Positions 37,241 to 45,911 are shown, counted from the stretch's first letter. The stretch is DNA of 53,446 nucleotides from an uncultured Archangium sp. (GCA_903905455.1 CAIVGN010000043.1:1-53446); one strand, 5' to 3'. Notes: generated by a model not told the origin, from the letters alone. Numbers and translations: made by a program.

Positions 37241-39136
37241 ATGAGTGAGACGCTCTTTGGGAAGTACCGGTTGCTGGCGGAGTTGGGCCGCGGCGGCATG
37301 GCCGACGTCTACCTGGCGGCCTCCACCGGGCTGGGCGGGTTCCAGAAACTGGTGGTGATCAAGGTCTCGCGCGTGAGCGACGACCCGGCCTTCTCCCAGA
37401 TGTTCCTCGACGAGGCGCGGCTGTCGGCGCGGCTCTCGCACGTCAACGTGGTGCAGACCTACGAGGTCGGCGAAGAGAACGGCCGCCAGTACATCGTCAT
37501 GGAGTACCTCGAGGGCCCCTCGTTGTTCCGGCTCAACCGGTTGGCGGCGCCTTCGGGCGGCGTGCCCTTGCGGTTGATGGTGCAGATCCTCGCCAACGTG
37601 CTCGGCGGGCTCCAGTACGCGCACACGCTCAAGGACTTCGACGGCACCCTGCTCAACGTGGTGCACCGCGACCTCTCGCCGCAGAACCTGATGGTCACCA
37701 CCCAGGGCGCGTGCAAGCTGCTCGACTTCGGCATCGCCAAGACCGCCGACAGCCGCACCCAGACGCACGCGGGCTTCTACCGGGGGAAGATCAACTACAT
37801 GGCGCCGGAGCAGGCGCTGGGCAACGCGGTCGACGCGCGCGCCGACGTGTTCTCGGTGGGCGTGCTCCTCGCCGAGGCCATCACCCGCAAGTCGTTCTGG
37901 GGCGACGCCACCACGGCCGTCATCTCGTCGCGCCTGGTCACCGGCGACATCCCCGACATCGAGCAGGCGCACGTCGAGCCGATCCTCGAGGAGATCTGCA
38001 AGGCCGCGCTCGCGCCGGATCGCGCCCACCGCACGGCCTCCGCGCAGGACTTCAAGAACGCCCTCGACTGGTACCTCGGCACGCGGGGCGGCCCGGTCGG
38101 CGCCGAGGAGCTGGCGGCCTTCGTGGCGCCGCTGGTGGCCGACGACCGCACGCGCGTCAACGCGCTCATCGATCAGCAGCTCAAGCAGGGCGCAGCGCCG
38201 GTGCCCTTCAACCTCCCCCTGCCGCAGGCGAAGACCCCGGCAGCCAGCGCCTTCGCCTCGGTGACCGGCCCGTCGAACATTCCTTCGGCGACGCGGGGCA
38301 GTGGCTACACGCCCATCGCGGCGACCCTCGCGGCCGCAGACGTGGCGCCGGCCCGCGCACAGGCACCCGTGCCTGTTCCCGCGCGTTCGGCGACGGCCGA
38401 TTCGTACGACGGCTTGTCGATTGACGTGGCGGGCACGAGCTCCCCGTCGCTGCCGAAGATCGACCGCGGCGTGCGCAGCGCCCAGCGCAAGCCCGACGGG
38501 AAGGACTCCACCACGCGCCTGGTCATCGGCCTGGTCGCGGCGGGCTTCGTGGTGCTGGTGGGCCTCGTGGTCTGGCTCGCGGGGCGCGCCACCGTTCCCA
38601 CGCGGCCGGTGGTGGAGACGGTGCCGGTCATCGAGCCGGTGCTCACCCCGGTGATCGCGCCTGCGCCGCGGCCGGTGCTGGTGGAGCTGAGCGTGGCGCC
38701 CCCCGAGGCGACGCTGGAGCTCGACGGCGTGAAGGTCACCAACCCCTATTCCACGGCCGCCGCCGACGGGAAGGTGCACCGCCTCACCGCCCATGCCGAG
38801 GGCTTCGAGCCGCTCTCGCGCGAGGTCAGCTTCCTGCGCGACGTGACCATGGCTCTGCAGCTGCGGCCCCTTGCGGCGCTCACGGTGGTCGAGCCGCCCC
38901 GACCGGTGATCGAGGCCCCGCGCGTGGCGGTCGTCGCCCACCGCGCGCCTCCGAAGCCCACGCCGCCGCCCGCACGCCCCGGCGCCGCGAAGTCCGAGCC
39001 GGTGGGCGCGGACAACACGGCGATCCAGGAAATGACGCCGAAGGCGAAGCCCGCCGCCGGCAAGCGCTCCATCGACACCGAAGTCTTCGACGAAACCCGC
39101 AAAGAGCTCGATCGGAACAACCCATGGGAAAACTGA
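37241..39136 (+). CDS. Membrane Ser/Thr kinase with PEGA domain
   Basis: 631 residues. Kinase domain (about 8-285): Gly loop ELGRGGMADVYLA, Lys41 (VVIKVSRV), HRDLSPQNLMV near 141-151, canonical DFG (LLDFGIAKT) and GKINYMAPEQA. A Pro/Ala-rich linker leads to one membrane helix (about 426-447, LVIGLVAAGFVVLVGLVVWLA). Outside is a PEGA-like domain (VELSVAPPEATLELDGVKV, LTAHAEGFEPLSREVSFL), then a Pro-rich tail. 'HRDLSPQN' is the usual form in this phylum's kinases. It starts 15 bp after the substrate-binding lipoprotein and overlaps the next gene by 13 bp, so three genes form one transcript. Confidence 0.95.
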   Translation: MSETLFGKYRLLAELGRGGMADVYLAASTGLGGFQKLVVIKVSRVSDDPAFSQMFLDEARLSARLSHVNVVQTYEVGEENGRQYIVMEYLEGPSLFRLNRLAAPSGGVPLRLMVQILANVLGGLQYAHTLKDFDGTLLNVVHRDLSPQNLMVTTQGACKLLDFGIAKTADSRTQTHAGFYRGKINYMAPEQALGNAVDARADVFSVGVLLAEAITRKSFWGDATTAVISSRLVTGDIPDIEQAHVEPILEEICKAALAPDRAHRTASAQDFKNALDWYLGTRGGPVGAEELAAFVAPLVADDRTRVNALIDQQLKQGAAPVPFNLPLPQAKTPAASAFASVTGPSNIPSATRGSGYTPIAATLAAADVAPARAQAPVPVPARSATADSYDGLSIDVAGTSSPSLPKIDRGVRSAQRKPDGKDSTTRLVIGLVAAGFVVLVGLVVWLAGRATVPTRPVVETVPVIEPVLTPVIAPAPRPVLVELSVAPPEATLELDGVKVTNPYSTAAADGKVHRLTAHAEGFEPLSREVSFLRDVTMALQLRPLAALTVVEPPRPVIEAPRVAVVAHRAPPKPTPPPARPGAAKSEPVGADNTAIQEMTPKAKPAAGKRSIDTEVFDETRKELDRNNPWEN

Positions 39137-40071
39137 GCCGCTTCACCTTCGTCACGTCGCTGCTGGTCGCGACCCTCTGCCTCGCCGACAAGTCCGTCGA
39201 CGACGCCCGCGTCCGCTTCAAGCGAGGCACCGAGCTCTACGACGAGGGCAACTTCCGCGGGGCGCTGGTCGAGTTCGAGCGCGCCCACCAGGCGCTGCCC
39301 AACTACAAGATGCTCTACAACATCGGCCAGGTGCAGCTGCAGTTGCTCGACTACGCGCGCGCCCAGGACGCCTTCAGCCGCTACTTGAAGGAGGGCGGGT
39401 CGGACGTCGGCTCGAGCCGCCGCGACGAGGTGAACCGCGAGCTCGAGCGCCTCAAGACGCGCGTGGGCCGCATCGCGGTCGCGACCGCCGAGGGCGCCGA
39501 GGTGTTGATCGACGACGAGGTGGTCGGCGTCGCGCCGCTGCCCGCGCCCATCGCGGCGAACACCGGGCGGCACAAGGTGACGGTGAACCCGCCCGGCCGC
39601 GCGGCGGTCTCGCGCGTGGTCGACGTCGCGGGCCTCGAGACCACCACCGTGACCCTGGGCCGCGAGGAGCCGCTCGCCGCGCCCAGTGTCTCCCCCGGCG
39701 CCCCCTCGGTGAGCGCGACGCCGCTGACCGGGGTGGCGGGGCTCGCGCCCCAGGCCCGGAGCAAGACGCCGATGATCGTCGGGTGGATCGCCACCGGGAC
39801 CCTCGCCGCCGTGGCCGGCGTGATGGCGGGCCTCGCCTTCGGGAGCGAAGGTGGCCTGTCCAAGGCCCGGGCGACCCTGGGCGTGACCCAGGACACCCTC
39901 AACCTCGCCGCGGCCCGGGTGGGGAGCTTCAGCGTCGCCGCCGACGTGCTCGGGCTGGCCGCCATCGTCGCCGGCAGCGTCTCGCTGGTGCTGACGGTGA
40001 ACGCGCTGTCGACCGACGAGGTGCGCGTGGCCATCGGTCCGGCCGGCGTGTCGGTGTTCGCGCGCTTCTGA
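39124..40071 (+). CDS. TPR/PEGA membrane protein
   Basis: 315 residues with a signal-like start (MGKLSRFTFVTSLLVATLCLADK). Residues 25-105 form about two TPRs (ARVRFKRGTELYDEGNFRGA, LYNIGQVQLQLLDYARAQDAF, SRYLKEGG). A PEGA-like domain follows (RIAVATAEGAEVLIDDEVVG, GRHKVTVNPPGRAAVSRVVD), then two membrane helices (IVGWIATGTLAAVAGVMAGLAF; VLGLAAIVAGSVSLVLTVNAL). The same pattern of TPR, PEGA and C-terminal helices is common beside PEGA kinases in this phylum. It overlaps the kinase gene by 13 bp, so the two proteins are probably made together and may interact. Confidence 0.88.
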   Translation: MGKLSRFTFVTSLLVATLCLADKSVDDARVRFKRGTELYDEGNFRGALVEFERAHQALPNYKMLYNIGQVQLQLLDYARAQDAFSRYLKEGGSDVGSSRRDEVNRELERLKTRVGRIAVATAEGAEVLIDDEVVGVAPLPAPIAANTGRHKVTVNPPGRAAVSRVVDVAGLETTTVTLGREEPLAAPSVSPGAPSVSATPLTGVAGLAPQARSKTPMIVGWIATGTLAAVAGVMAGLAFGSEGGLSKARATLGVTQDTLNLAAARVGSFSVAADVLGLAAIVAGSVSLVLTVNALSTDEVRVAIGPAGVSVFARF

Positions 40072-40147
40072 GGGGCGCCCTCGGGTCAGGAGGGACATCG
40101 TCGACCCGCGGCGCGCGGACCCTTCGCGCGTGACACACTCCCCGCCG

Positions 40148-42100
40148 ATGTCTGCCTCGACGACGACGCTCGACGAACTGTGGGTGACCCTGGGCCTCGA
40201 CTCGCTTCCCGGAGACGCCGGTTCACCCACGGACCTGCGGGCCACCCACGGCGTGGCGTGGTCCGCCGCCACGTTGCGCATCACCCGCGACACGCCCACC
40301 GAGCGCGTCGACCTCCCGCGCATCTCGAACCAGCCCCCCGTCGAGGCGGGCATGAGCACGCAGGACCTCATCGTGGTGGGCGTGCTGGGCGAGGGCGGCA
40401 TGGGCAAGGTGCTGCTCTCCCGCCAGCAGTCGCTGGGCCGCGACGTGGCGGTCAAGGTGGCGCGGCCTGATGCTTCGTTGGGCACCCTGCAGGCGCTGGT
40501 GCACGAGGCGCGCACCACCGGGGCCCTCGAGCACCCGGGCGTCATCCCCGTCTACGCGCTGGCCTCCGACGTCGACGGCCGCCCGGCCCTGGTGATGAAG
40601 CGCGTCGACGGCGTGTCCTGGGCGCGGCTGCTCTACGACGTCACCGACCCGGCCTGGGCGGCGATCTCCAAGCGCGGGCTCGAGCCCCTCGAGCGCCACG
40701 TCGACATCCTGGTGCACGTCTGCAACGCCATCGCCTACGCGCACAGCCGCGGGTACCTCCACCGCGACTTGAAGCCCTCCAACGTGCTCATCGGCGAGTT
40801 CGGCGAGGTCTTCGTGGCCGACTGGGGCGTGGCCACGCGCAAGGTGAAGCGCGGCGAAGCGGGCAAGCCGGCCCTGGTGGGCACCCCGGTCTACCTCGCG
40901 CCCGAGATGGCCACCGGCGACGACGCGCAGATGGACGAGCGCACCGACGTGTTCCTGCTGGGGGCGACGCTCTTCGAGGTGCTCTCGGGGCGGCCTCCGT
41001 ACGGCGGCGCCGACCTGCGCGAGGTGCTCGAGCGCGCGTGGGAAGGCCGCCGCGAACCGATGTCCGCCGACGCCCCGCGCGACCTGGTGGAGATCTGCGA
41101 CCGCGCCATGGCCATGGCCCCCGACGCCCGCTACCAATCGGTGACGGCGCTGCGCGACGCGCTGACCGACTGGGTGCGGCACCGCGGGTCGGTGTCCCTG
41201 GCGTTGGCGTCGCAGGGCCGGCTCGAGCGGCTCCAGCGCGCGGTGGGGCAGGGTGAACGAGATCGCGCGGTGGTGGCGCCGCTGCTCTCGGAGTGTCGCT
41301 TCGGCTTCAGCCAGGCGCTCGCCGGGTGGCCGGGCAACGGGCCGGCGCGCGAGGGGCTGCGGGCGTCGATCGCCGCGGCGGCGCACTTCGAGATCGCCCA
41401 GGGCCAGCTCGAGGCCGCGCGGGCGCTGTGTCGGGAACTCGACCCGCTGCCCGACGATCTCGCCCGCGCCCTCGCCGCGCTGGAGATCAGCGCCCGGGCC
41501 GCCTCGGCGCGCGAGGCCCGCCTGCGCCACCTCGAGAAGGAGATGGACCCCAAGGTCTCGCGCCGCCAGCGGGTGGCCTTCTTCCTGGTGATGGCCCTGA
41601 GCACCGTGGTCATCGTCAGCGCGACGCGCTCGTCACCGGTGGTGATGGGCTGGCTCGCGAGCCTCGGGGCCTTTGGTCCCGCGGCGGTGATGGTGGTGTT
41701 CCTCGTGGCCTACGTCGTGGCCCTCTGGGTCGGCCGTGAGAGCCTGCTGGCGACGCGGCTCAACCGGCGCGTGGCCGGCGTGGTGGGCCTGGCGATTCTC
41801 GGCCCCATGGCCAACCGCTTCGCGGCCGCCTTCACCGGGGCCAGCCACGGGCAGATGCTGGTCAGCGACATGCTCATCACCGCCACCATGACCACCGCTG
41901 CGGGGCTGATGCTGCACTGGGGCTTCTTCGTGTGCGCCGGGGTCTACGTGCTGGGGGCCATCGCGGCCATCGCGCGGCCCGACCTCGCCAGCGTGCTGCA
42001 CGGCACCGCGGCGGTCATCTCCATCGCCGGGGCGTTGTGGTCGTGGGGCCAGTGGCGCAGCGAGCTGGGGCACTCCTCGGGTGAGCGGCGCCCGGAGTGA
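40148..42100 (+). CDS. Ser/Thr kinase with C-terminal membrane domain
   Basis: 650 residues from the ATG at 40148 (an in-frame GTG at 40130 is less likely). An N-terminal 70-residue extension of unknown fold precedes the kinase domain: VLGEGGMGKVLLSR, Lys103 (VAVKVARPD), HRDLKPSNVLIGEFGEV and DWG in place of DFG (FVADWGVATRK), then GTPVYLAPEMA. A helical region (about 350-480) leads to five or six membrane helices (VAFFLVMALSTVVIVSA, FGPAAVMVVFLVAYVVALWVG, VAGVVGLAILGPMANRF, LITATMTTAAGLMLHWGFFVCAGVYVL). A copy of 50 bases of its 3' part is repeated at 45912-45960. Confidence 0.93.
   Translation: MSASTTTLDELWVTLGLDSLPGDAGSPTDLRATHGVAWSAATLRITRDTPTERVDLPRISNQPPVEAGMSTQDLIVVGVLGEGGMGKVLLSRQQSLGRDVAVKVARPDASLGTLQALVHEARTTGALEHPGVIPVYALASDVDGRPALVMKRVDGVSWARLLYDVTDPAWAAISKRGLEPLERHVDILVHVCNAIAYAHSRGYLHRDLKPSNVLIGEFGEVFVADWGVATRKVKRGEAGKPALVGTPVYLAPEMATGDDAQMDERTDVFLLGATLFEVLSGRPPYGGADLREVLERAWEGRREPMSADAPRDLVEICDRAMAMAPDARYQSVTALRDALTDWVRHRGSVSLALASQGRLERLQRAVGQGERDRAVVAPLLSECRFGFSQALAGWPGNGPAREGLRASIAAAAHFEIAQGQLEAARALCRELDPLPDDLARALAALEISARAASAREARLRHLEKEMDPKVSRRQRVAFFLVMALSTVVIVSATRSSPVVMGWLASLGAFGPAAVMVVFLVAYVVALWVGRESLLATRLNRRVAGVVGLAILGPMANRFAAAFTGASHGQMLVSDMLITATMTTAAGLMLHWGFFVCAGVYVLGAIAAIARPDLASVLHGTAAVISIAGALWSWGQWRSELGHSSGERRPE
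41970..42018 (+). repeat. Segmental duplication copy 1, left part (kinase gene 3' end)
   Basis: This stretch matches 45912-45960 at all but about one position. In copy 2 it is joined directly to the sequence that here begins at 42126; the 107 bases between are missing there. Both break points carry the same six bases, GGTCAT (42013-42018 and 42126-42131). Confidence 0.85.
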
Positions 42101-42125
42101 CGAGGTGATGCGCGGGGCGGCTGGA

Positions 42126-42860
42126 GGTCATTCGCCTTCCGCGAACCACAGTTCTCCGACCGGCTGCTTGCCCACGCGAACGACGGCCTTGCGGTAGGGC
42201 TCGCGTGCGTCTCCGCGCAGGGCCGCGGCCCACTGCGTGCGGGGCACCCGGAACCAGCGCCACTCCCCCGCCGTGGTGCCGGCGAGCTTCACGCCGCCCA
42301 GCGACACCACGCCGGTGGACGCGTGCACGAAGACGAAGAGCGGGGCGTCACCGTTCCACGCCGCGCCGCCGGGCCCTCCGTCCTGGTGCAACAACAGGTC
42401 AGGGCCGGTCGTGGGGTTCAGCAGGGTGGCCTGGCGCCAGGTGGCCTCGTCACAGGTCGCCGGGGTCGCGTACTTGTCGTCGCACGCAAAGCGCACGACC
42501 ACGCGCCGTGGGTCTGCGGGCGCGGGTCGCTCCTGCGCCGCGGCGGGGGCGATGGACACGGTGATGAACAGCGCGAGCAGGCGGCCCTGGTGCATACCCG
42601 CACTCTCCCATGACTTCCCGGCGCCGCGCTGCGCCACCCACCAGCGGCCGCTGAGACGCCCGACCGCCGGGGCCCACCGGGCCATCCTCCGACCATGAGC
42701 GACCCCAACGACCTGCCGACGACCATGGCGTGCCCGCAGTGCAGCACGAAGATGGAGTCGTTCTGGGTACAGTCGCGCAACCCGGGCATCGACGTGGAAC
42801 TCGACCGGTGCCACAGCTGCGGCGGCGTGTGGTTCGACTCCGGTGAGCTCGAGGTGGCCA
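42126..42860. repeat. Segmental duplication copy 1, main part
   Basis: This block holds the 155-residue secreted protein gene, the divergent promoter and the first 55 codons of the zinc-ribbon gene. It is repeated in the same orientation at 45955-46690, roughly 85-90% identical by eye. Homology ends at 42860, in the middle of the zinc-ribbon gene, six bases before the direct repeat R1 starts. Confidence 0.88.
42128..42595 (-). CDS. Secreted protein, unknown function (paralogue 1)
   Basis: 155 residues with a short signal (MHQGRLLALFITVSIAPAAAQ). The mature part holds CDDKYATPATCDEATWRQATLL, then DLLLHQDGGPGGAAWNGDAPLFVFVHASTGVVSLGG and WRWFRVPRTQWAAAL. A Cys pair (C-x10-C) may form a disulfide. 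Its product is about 80% identical to that of the gene at 45957-46424. Divergent from a zinc-ribbon gene across a 99-bp shared promoter region, the same arrangement as in copy 2. No known family recognised. Confidence 0.78.
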   Translation of the reverse strand: MHQGRLLALFITVSIAPAAAQERPAPADPRRVVVRFACDDKYATPATCDEATWRQATLLNPTTGPDLLLHQDGGPGGAAWNGDAPLFVFVHASTGVVSLGGVKLAGTTAGEWRWFRVPRTQWAAALRGDAREPYRKAVVRVGKQPVGELWFAEGE

Positions 42861-42892
42861 GCGGTGGTGCCGGGGGCCTTGAGGGGCCGTGA
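42695..42892 (+). pseudogene. Truncated zinc-ribbon (zf-TFIIB) gene, copy 1
   Basis: The first 55 codons match the intact gene at 46525 (MSDPNDLP, then MACPQCSTKMESFWVQSRNP, IDVELDRCHSCGGVWFDSGE), giving one zinc ribbon with CPQC and CHSC. After 'GELEVA' the frame enters the direct repeat R1 and ends in unrelated GGAGGLEGP. The second ribbon of the full protein is lost. It may still make a 65-residue one-ribbon protein, so it could be expressed; I call it a pseudogene because the break sits at the edge of a repeat. Confidence 0.75.
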
Positions 42893-43043
42893 TGCTGGTG
42901 TCGGTCGGCCGTGCTCATCGCCCGCTGGCCCCTCGACCTCGCGCAGCGTGACCACAGGGCACGGGTTGGTTGCGTTCGGGGAGGGGCCGTCACTCCGGTT
43001 GCTTTTTGAACGCTGGAGCAGCCATGAAACAACCCGAGTGAAG
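42866..43043. repeat. Direct repeat R1 (178 bp)
   Basis: Begins ggtgccgggggc and ends caacccgagtgaag. Matches R2 at 44547-44726 in the same orientation, roughly 85-90% identical by eye with one or two small length differences. It begins six bases after the zinc-ribbon gene's homology stops. R1 and R2 flank the DUF1761/AraC pair. No gene is recognised within; the last part holds matching short frames on the minus strand (LTRVVSWLLQ in R1, FTRVASWLLQ in R2). Confidence 0.85.
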
Positions 43044-43102
43044 GACCTGTAGGCGTGACCGGGCGGTGAAGCGCCGCTGCCGGCGCTCGCCGCGTCGTCG
43101 CT

Positions 43103-43558
43103 TCAGGCGGCTGATGTCGTGCCGCGGAAGCGCGTCACCACCAGCGCGACCAGCACCAGCCCGAAGACGTGGTAGCCGCCGACGACCAACGTCCACGTGA
43201 GCGGTGCGGGGTGGTTCGGCGCCGCCGCGTCGATCGCCACCGTCGGCACCACCAGGGCGAGCGCGAGCCCGAGGCCGAGCAGCGCACCTTGCCGCGGCGT
43301 CGTGAGCCCCAGGGCGCGCACCAACGCCGCGGTCGCCGTCATGCCCACGAGCGAGCCGACGAAGGGCACGATGAACATCGGCGCCGATGGCTGCTGATGG
43401 AGCACCGAGGGGCCGGTCAGGTCCTGCCACAGCGGGCCGAACAACAGCGGTGAGTACCAGAGGCCGCCAAGGGCGAACCACGCAAACGACGCACCGAGCA
43501 CGGCGGCCCAGTTCAGCAGCCTGAGCTCGCGGAGGGACGTGGGGGATTTCTTCGTCAT
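43103..43558 (-). CDS. DUF1761-family membrane protein
   Basis: 151 residues from the ATG giving MTKKSPTSLRELRLLNWAAV. Four membrane helices are visible. The DUF1761 hallmark is near the start: NWAAVLGASFAWFALGGLWYSPLLFGPLWQ. Later helices read FIVPFVGSLVGMTATAALVRAL, LLGLGLALALVVPTVAID and LVVGGYHVFGLVLVALVVTRF. Function of the family is unknown. Members are often next to a divergent AraC-type regulator, as here, with start codons about 50-95 bp apart. Confidence 0.85.
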   Translation of the reverse strand: MTKKSPTSLRELRLLNWAAVLGASFAWFALGGLWYSPLLFGPLWQDLTGPSVLHQQPSAPMFIVPFVGSLVGMTATAALVRALGLTTPRQGALLGLGLALALVVPTVAIDAAAPNHPAPLTWTLVVGGYHVFGLVLVALVVTRFRGTTSAA

Positions 43559-43652
43559 GGGCCTCGAATACGACGCCGCCCGCGGGCCATGCTTGGAAGA
43601 ACCCGACACCATGCGCGCTGACCCGAGGTCCCGAGGCGTTCTCGACGAGGAA

Positions 43653-44412
43653 ATGGCTCGCGGCGTGTACCGCGCCCGGCGCGTGCTCCCCGGCGAGGCG
43701 CTGCGCCGCCACGTCGCGTACTTCTGGCTGGTGCAGTGGGCGCTCGACGCTCCGTATGAGCAGCACGTGCTCACCCACCCCGCATCCCACTTCATATTCG
43801 AGCAGGACGCTTTCTCAGGCGCGCGCACCTCGCGCGTCGTGGGGCCGAAGCGTCGCCGCTTCACGCGCGCGCTCGCGGGCGCAGGGCACGTCGTCGGCGT
43901 CGCGCTCCACGCCGGTACTGCGCGCGCATGGCTCGGCTACGACGTCGCGCGGCTGGCCGACCAGTCCGCGCCCCTCTCGCAGGTCTTCTCGTCGAGCGTC
44001 GAACTCGAGGGCGCGGTGCTCGGGGCGCGCACCGACGAGGCCGCCCTCGCCGCCGTCGAGGCCTTCCTCGCGCCGCGGCTCCCCCTGTTCGACGCCGACG
44101 CCCGCCTCGCGGCTTCCCTCGTCGAGCGCCTCCTCGACGACCGCGCGTTGATCAGCGTCGACCAGGTGGTGGCGCTCGCCCAGCGCCCCGAGCGAGCCCT
44201 GCAGCGCCTCTTTCATCGCCACGTCGGCATGAGCCCCAAGGCCGTGCTGCGCCGCTTTCGGCTCGGGGAAGCCGCCGACGAGCTCGCCCGCCCCGCCCAG
44301 CCTCACCGAGCTCGCCCACGCGCTCGGCTACTTCGACCAGGCCCACTTCAGCAGGGACTTCCAGGCCGTCATTGGCCGAGCGCCGTCGGCCTACGCCGCG
44401 GGTCAGGCTTGA
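43653..44412 (+). pseudogene. AraC-family regulator, frameshifted in its DNA-binding domain
   Basis: The N-terminal domain is of the DUF6597 type (VLPGEALRRHVAYFWLVQWA, HVLTHPASHFIFEQ, VGPKRRRFTRALAGAGHVVG). The first helix-turn-helix is present (ISVDQVVALAQRPERALQRL, FHRHVGMSPKAVLRRFRLGE). Then the frame shifts by one base near 44288-44298, in cgccccgccc: the second helix-turn-helix, SLTELAHALGYFDQAHFSRD and FQAVIGRAPSAYAAGQA-stop, is in the other frame and ends at 44412. Without correction the product runs to 44633 with a meaningless tail. One extra C would explain it, so either a recent mutation or a sequencing error. Start uncertain: 43653 (MARGVYRARRVL) or 43611. Confidence 0.8.
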
Positions 44413-44546
44413 GCCCAGCGCGCTGGCGTCGCGCTTCCACGGCCCGCGCATGGAGCCGAGCGCCGACACGCGAGAGCTCCCTGGCGCGGGCCCCGCTGCG
44501 CCGAAGCCTCTGCTCGCAGCGGGGCCATGCGCGCTGCCTTACCGTG

Positions 44547-44726
44547 GGTGCCGGGGGCTCTGAGGAGGCCGTGATGCTGATGTCGGTCGGCCGTGCTCAT
44601 CGCCCGCAGGCCCCTCGACCCCGCGCAGAGTGACCTCAGGTCACGGCTTGGTTGCGTTCGGGGATGGGGCCGTCACTCCGGTTGCTCTTGGAATGCTGGA
44701 GCAGCCAGGAAGCAACCCGAGTGAAG
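44547..44726. repeat. Direct repeat R2 (180 bp)
   Basis: Second copy of R1 (42866-43043), same orientation. Together they bracket 1.5 kb holding the DUF1761 and AraC genes. No target-site duplication or terminal inverted repeat was recognised by eye. Confidence 0.85.
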
Positions 44727-44835
44727 TCAGCCCGAGCAGAAGGACGCCGAAGGTGGAGCAGAGACGGTGGCCATCGTCGCGCTCTCGCTCCTCGTGAGAG
44801 GTCGTCGCTTGCGCGCTCAGCTGTGATGACTGACC

Positions 44836-45164
44836 TCAGCGGTCGAGCCACATCCGAGTGAGGCGCGCGTCCGTGCGGAACCACACGGAGAGCGAAGCGT
44901 CCCAACTGGTCGCGACAAAGGCAGAGAACTCTGGCGACCCAAAGCGCTGCGCGGAGAAGCCGCCCCCGCCAGTGAGACCGAAGTGTTCTGAGAAGGACCA
45001 GGACTCGAGAACTGACCGGGCAACGGGCCCCCTGTTCCCGATGACTCGAGCTGCGTGAAGTCGACTGAAGAACGTGCGTCGACCCAGACCATGGGCCCGT
45101 CGACAGAGCCAAGGGACCCGAGCTCTGGCGCTGCCGCCAACACCATCACGACGACGCCAATCAC
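44836..45164 (-). pseudogene. Frameshifted gene for a small secreted-type protein
   Basis: A GTG at 45164 opens VIGVVVMVLAAAPELGSLGS, which looks like a signal peptide, then DGPMVWVDARSSVDFTQLES and up to GQFSS. The sensible continuation, SWSFSEHFGLTGGGGFSAQR then FGSPEFSAFVATSWDASLSV and WFRTDARLTRMWLDR-stop, is in another frame, ending at 44836. The shift lies near 44990-45010. A run of eight C on the plus strand near 45198 may hide a further break upstream. No family recognised. Confidence 0.5.
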
Positions 45165-45465
45165 GGCGAAACCCCAGCCATCGCTCCTCGACTCATGCCC
45201 CCCCCTCCAACCCCGTGAACCGTCGAGTCATCGACGGGTGATGCCGGCGCCGATCATGCGGTCGATCATGCTCTTGAATCGAAGTGAAGGAAGAACAACC
45301 CTACGAAGACGGGAGGGAGGAGGCCGGCAGGGGCGGAGCGAGGAGGCCCAGACCTGGGCGGTCGCCACGGAGTGCGGGCGGCGGAGCACCGGAGGGGGCC
45401 GCATTCCTGACTTCGGACGAGCTGGTGCCCCGCGAGACCGCCTCGCCCATCAGCACAGGTCATCG
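45165..45465. other. Gene-free stretch next to the transposase remnant
   Basis: About 300 bp with a C8 run and purine-rich sequence (gaagacgggagggagg). No gene, hairpin or recognisable insertion-sequence end was seen. The long frames here are shadows. The expected IS91 origin end would lie somewhere on this side of the transposase remnant but could not be identified. Confidence 0.35.
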
Positions 45466-45905
45466 TCACAGTTGCAGAGTGAGCTGGTGCGGTGAGTGGG
45501 AGGCGGCCCTCGGAGTCGGCGCACCGGCCAGCCCCATGCTCCGCAGCATCGCTTCGGCGGTGGCCCGGTTGGTGACGATGGCGCGCACGGTGCGCTGGCC
45601 GCCGCAGTGGCAGGTCCACACATCGATGCCAAAGGTGCGTTGCAGCGCCGTCGTCCAGTCCAGCCGCGGTCGCCTCGGCTTCTGTGCGGGCGTCGCCGGG
45701 GCCAGGCTCGCCGGCGGTGACGGCCGAAGCACCGCGGCGCGCAGGCTGGCGTTGGGCGCGAAGACTGAAGTGGAAGCAGGTGAGGTGCAGCCCGCGTGGA
45801 GACACCAGCCTCTTCACCAGGGCCTGCGCTGTCAGCGCCGGCCCCCCGCTTCGGCTGCCAGCGGTACCTCTCGTCGGGCAGTCGAGTCAGCCGCTCCTTC
45901 GCTAC
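45466..45905 (-). mobile_element. Degraded IS91-family transposase, 3' part only
   Basis: Three pieces in different frames line up in order with the end of IS91-type (Y2 rolling-circle) transposases: RLTRLPDERYRWQPKR, then LTAQALVKRLVSPRGLHLTCFH, then VFAPNASLRAAVLRPSPP... RPRLDWTTALQRTFGIDVWT, CHCGGQRTVRAIVTNRATAE, AMLRSMGL, ending at 45466. The 'RTFGIDVxxCxxCGG' block is the conserved C-terminal zinc-binding region. At least two frameshifts separate the pieces, and the N-terminal two thirds with the catalytic Tyr pair are missing. The 5' side ends abruptly where duplication copy 2 starts (45912). Confidence 0.75.
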
Positions 45906-45911
45906 CGGCCC

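Noticed and set aside
35723-38941. A 1072-codon open frame on the minus strand
   Set aside because: It lies antisense to the binding lipoprotein and kinase genes, is Arg/His/Gly-rich with no domain, and is a result of high GC at third positions.
42990-43790. A 266-codon frame spanning R1 and the DUF1761 gene
   Set aside because: It reads the DUF1761 gene in a wrong frame; the frame with four membrane helices is the real one.
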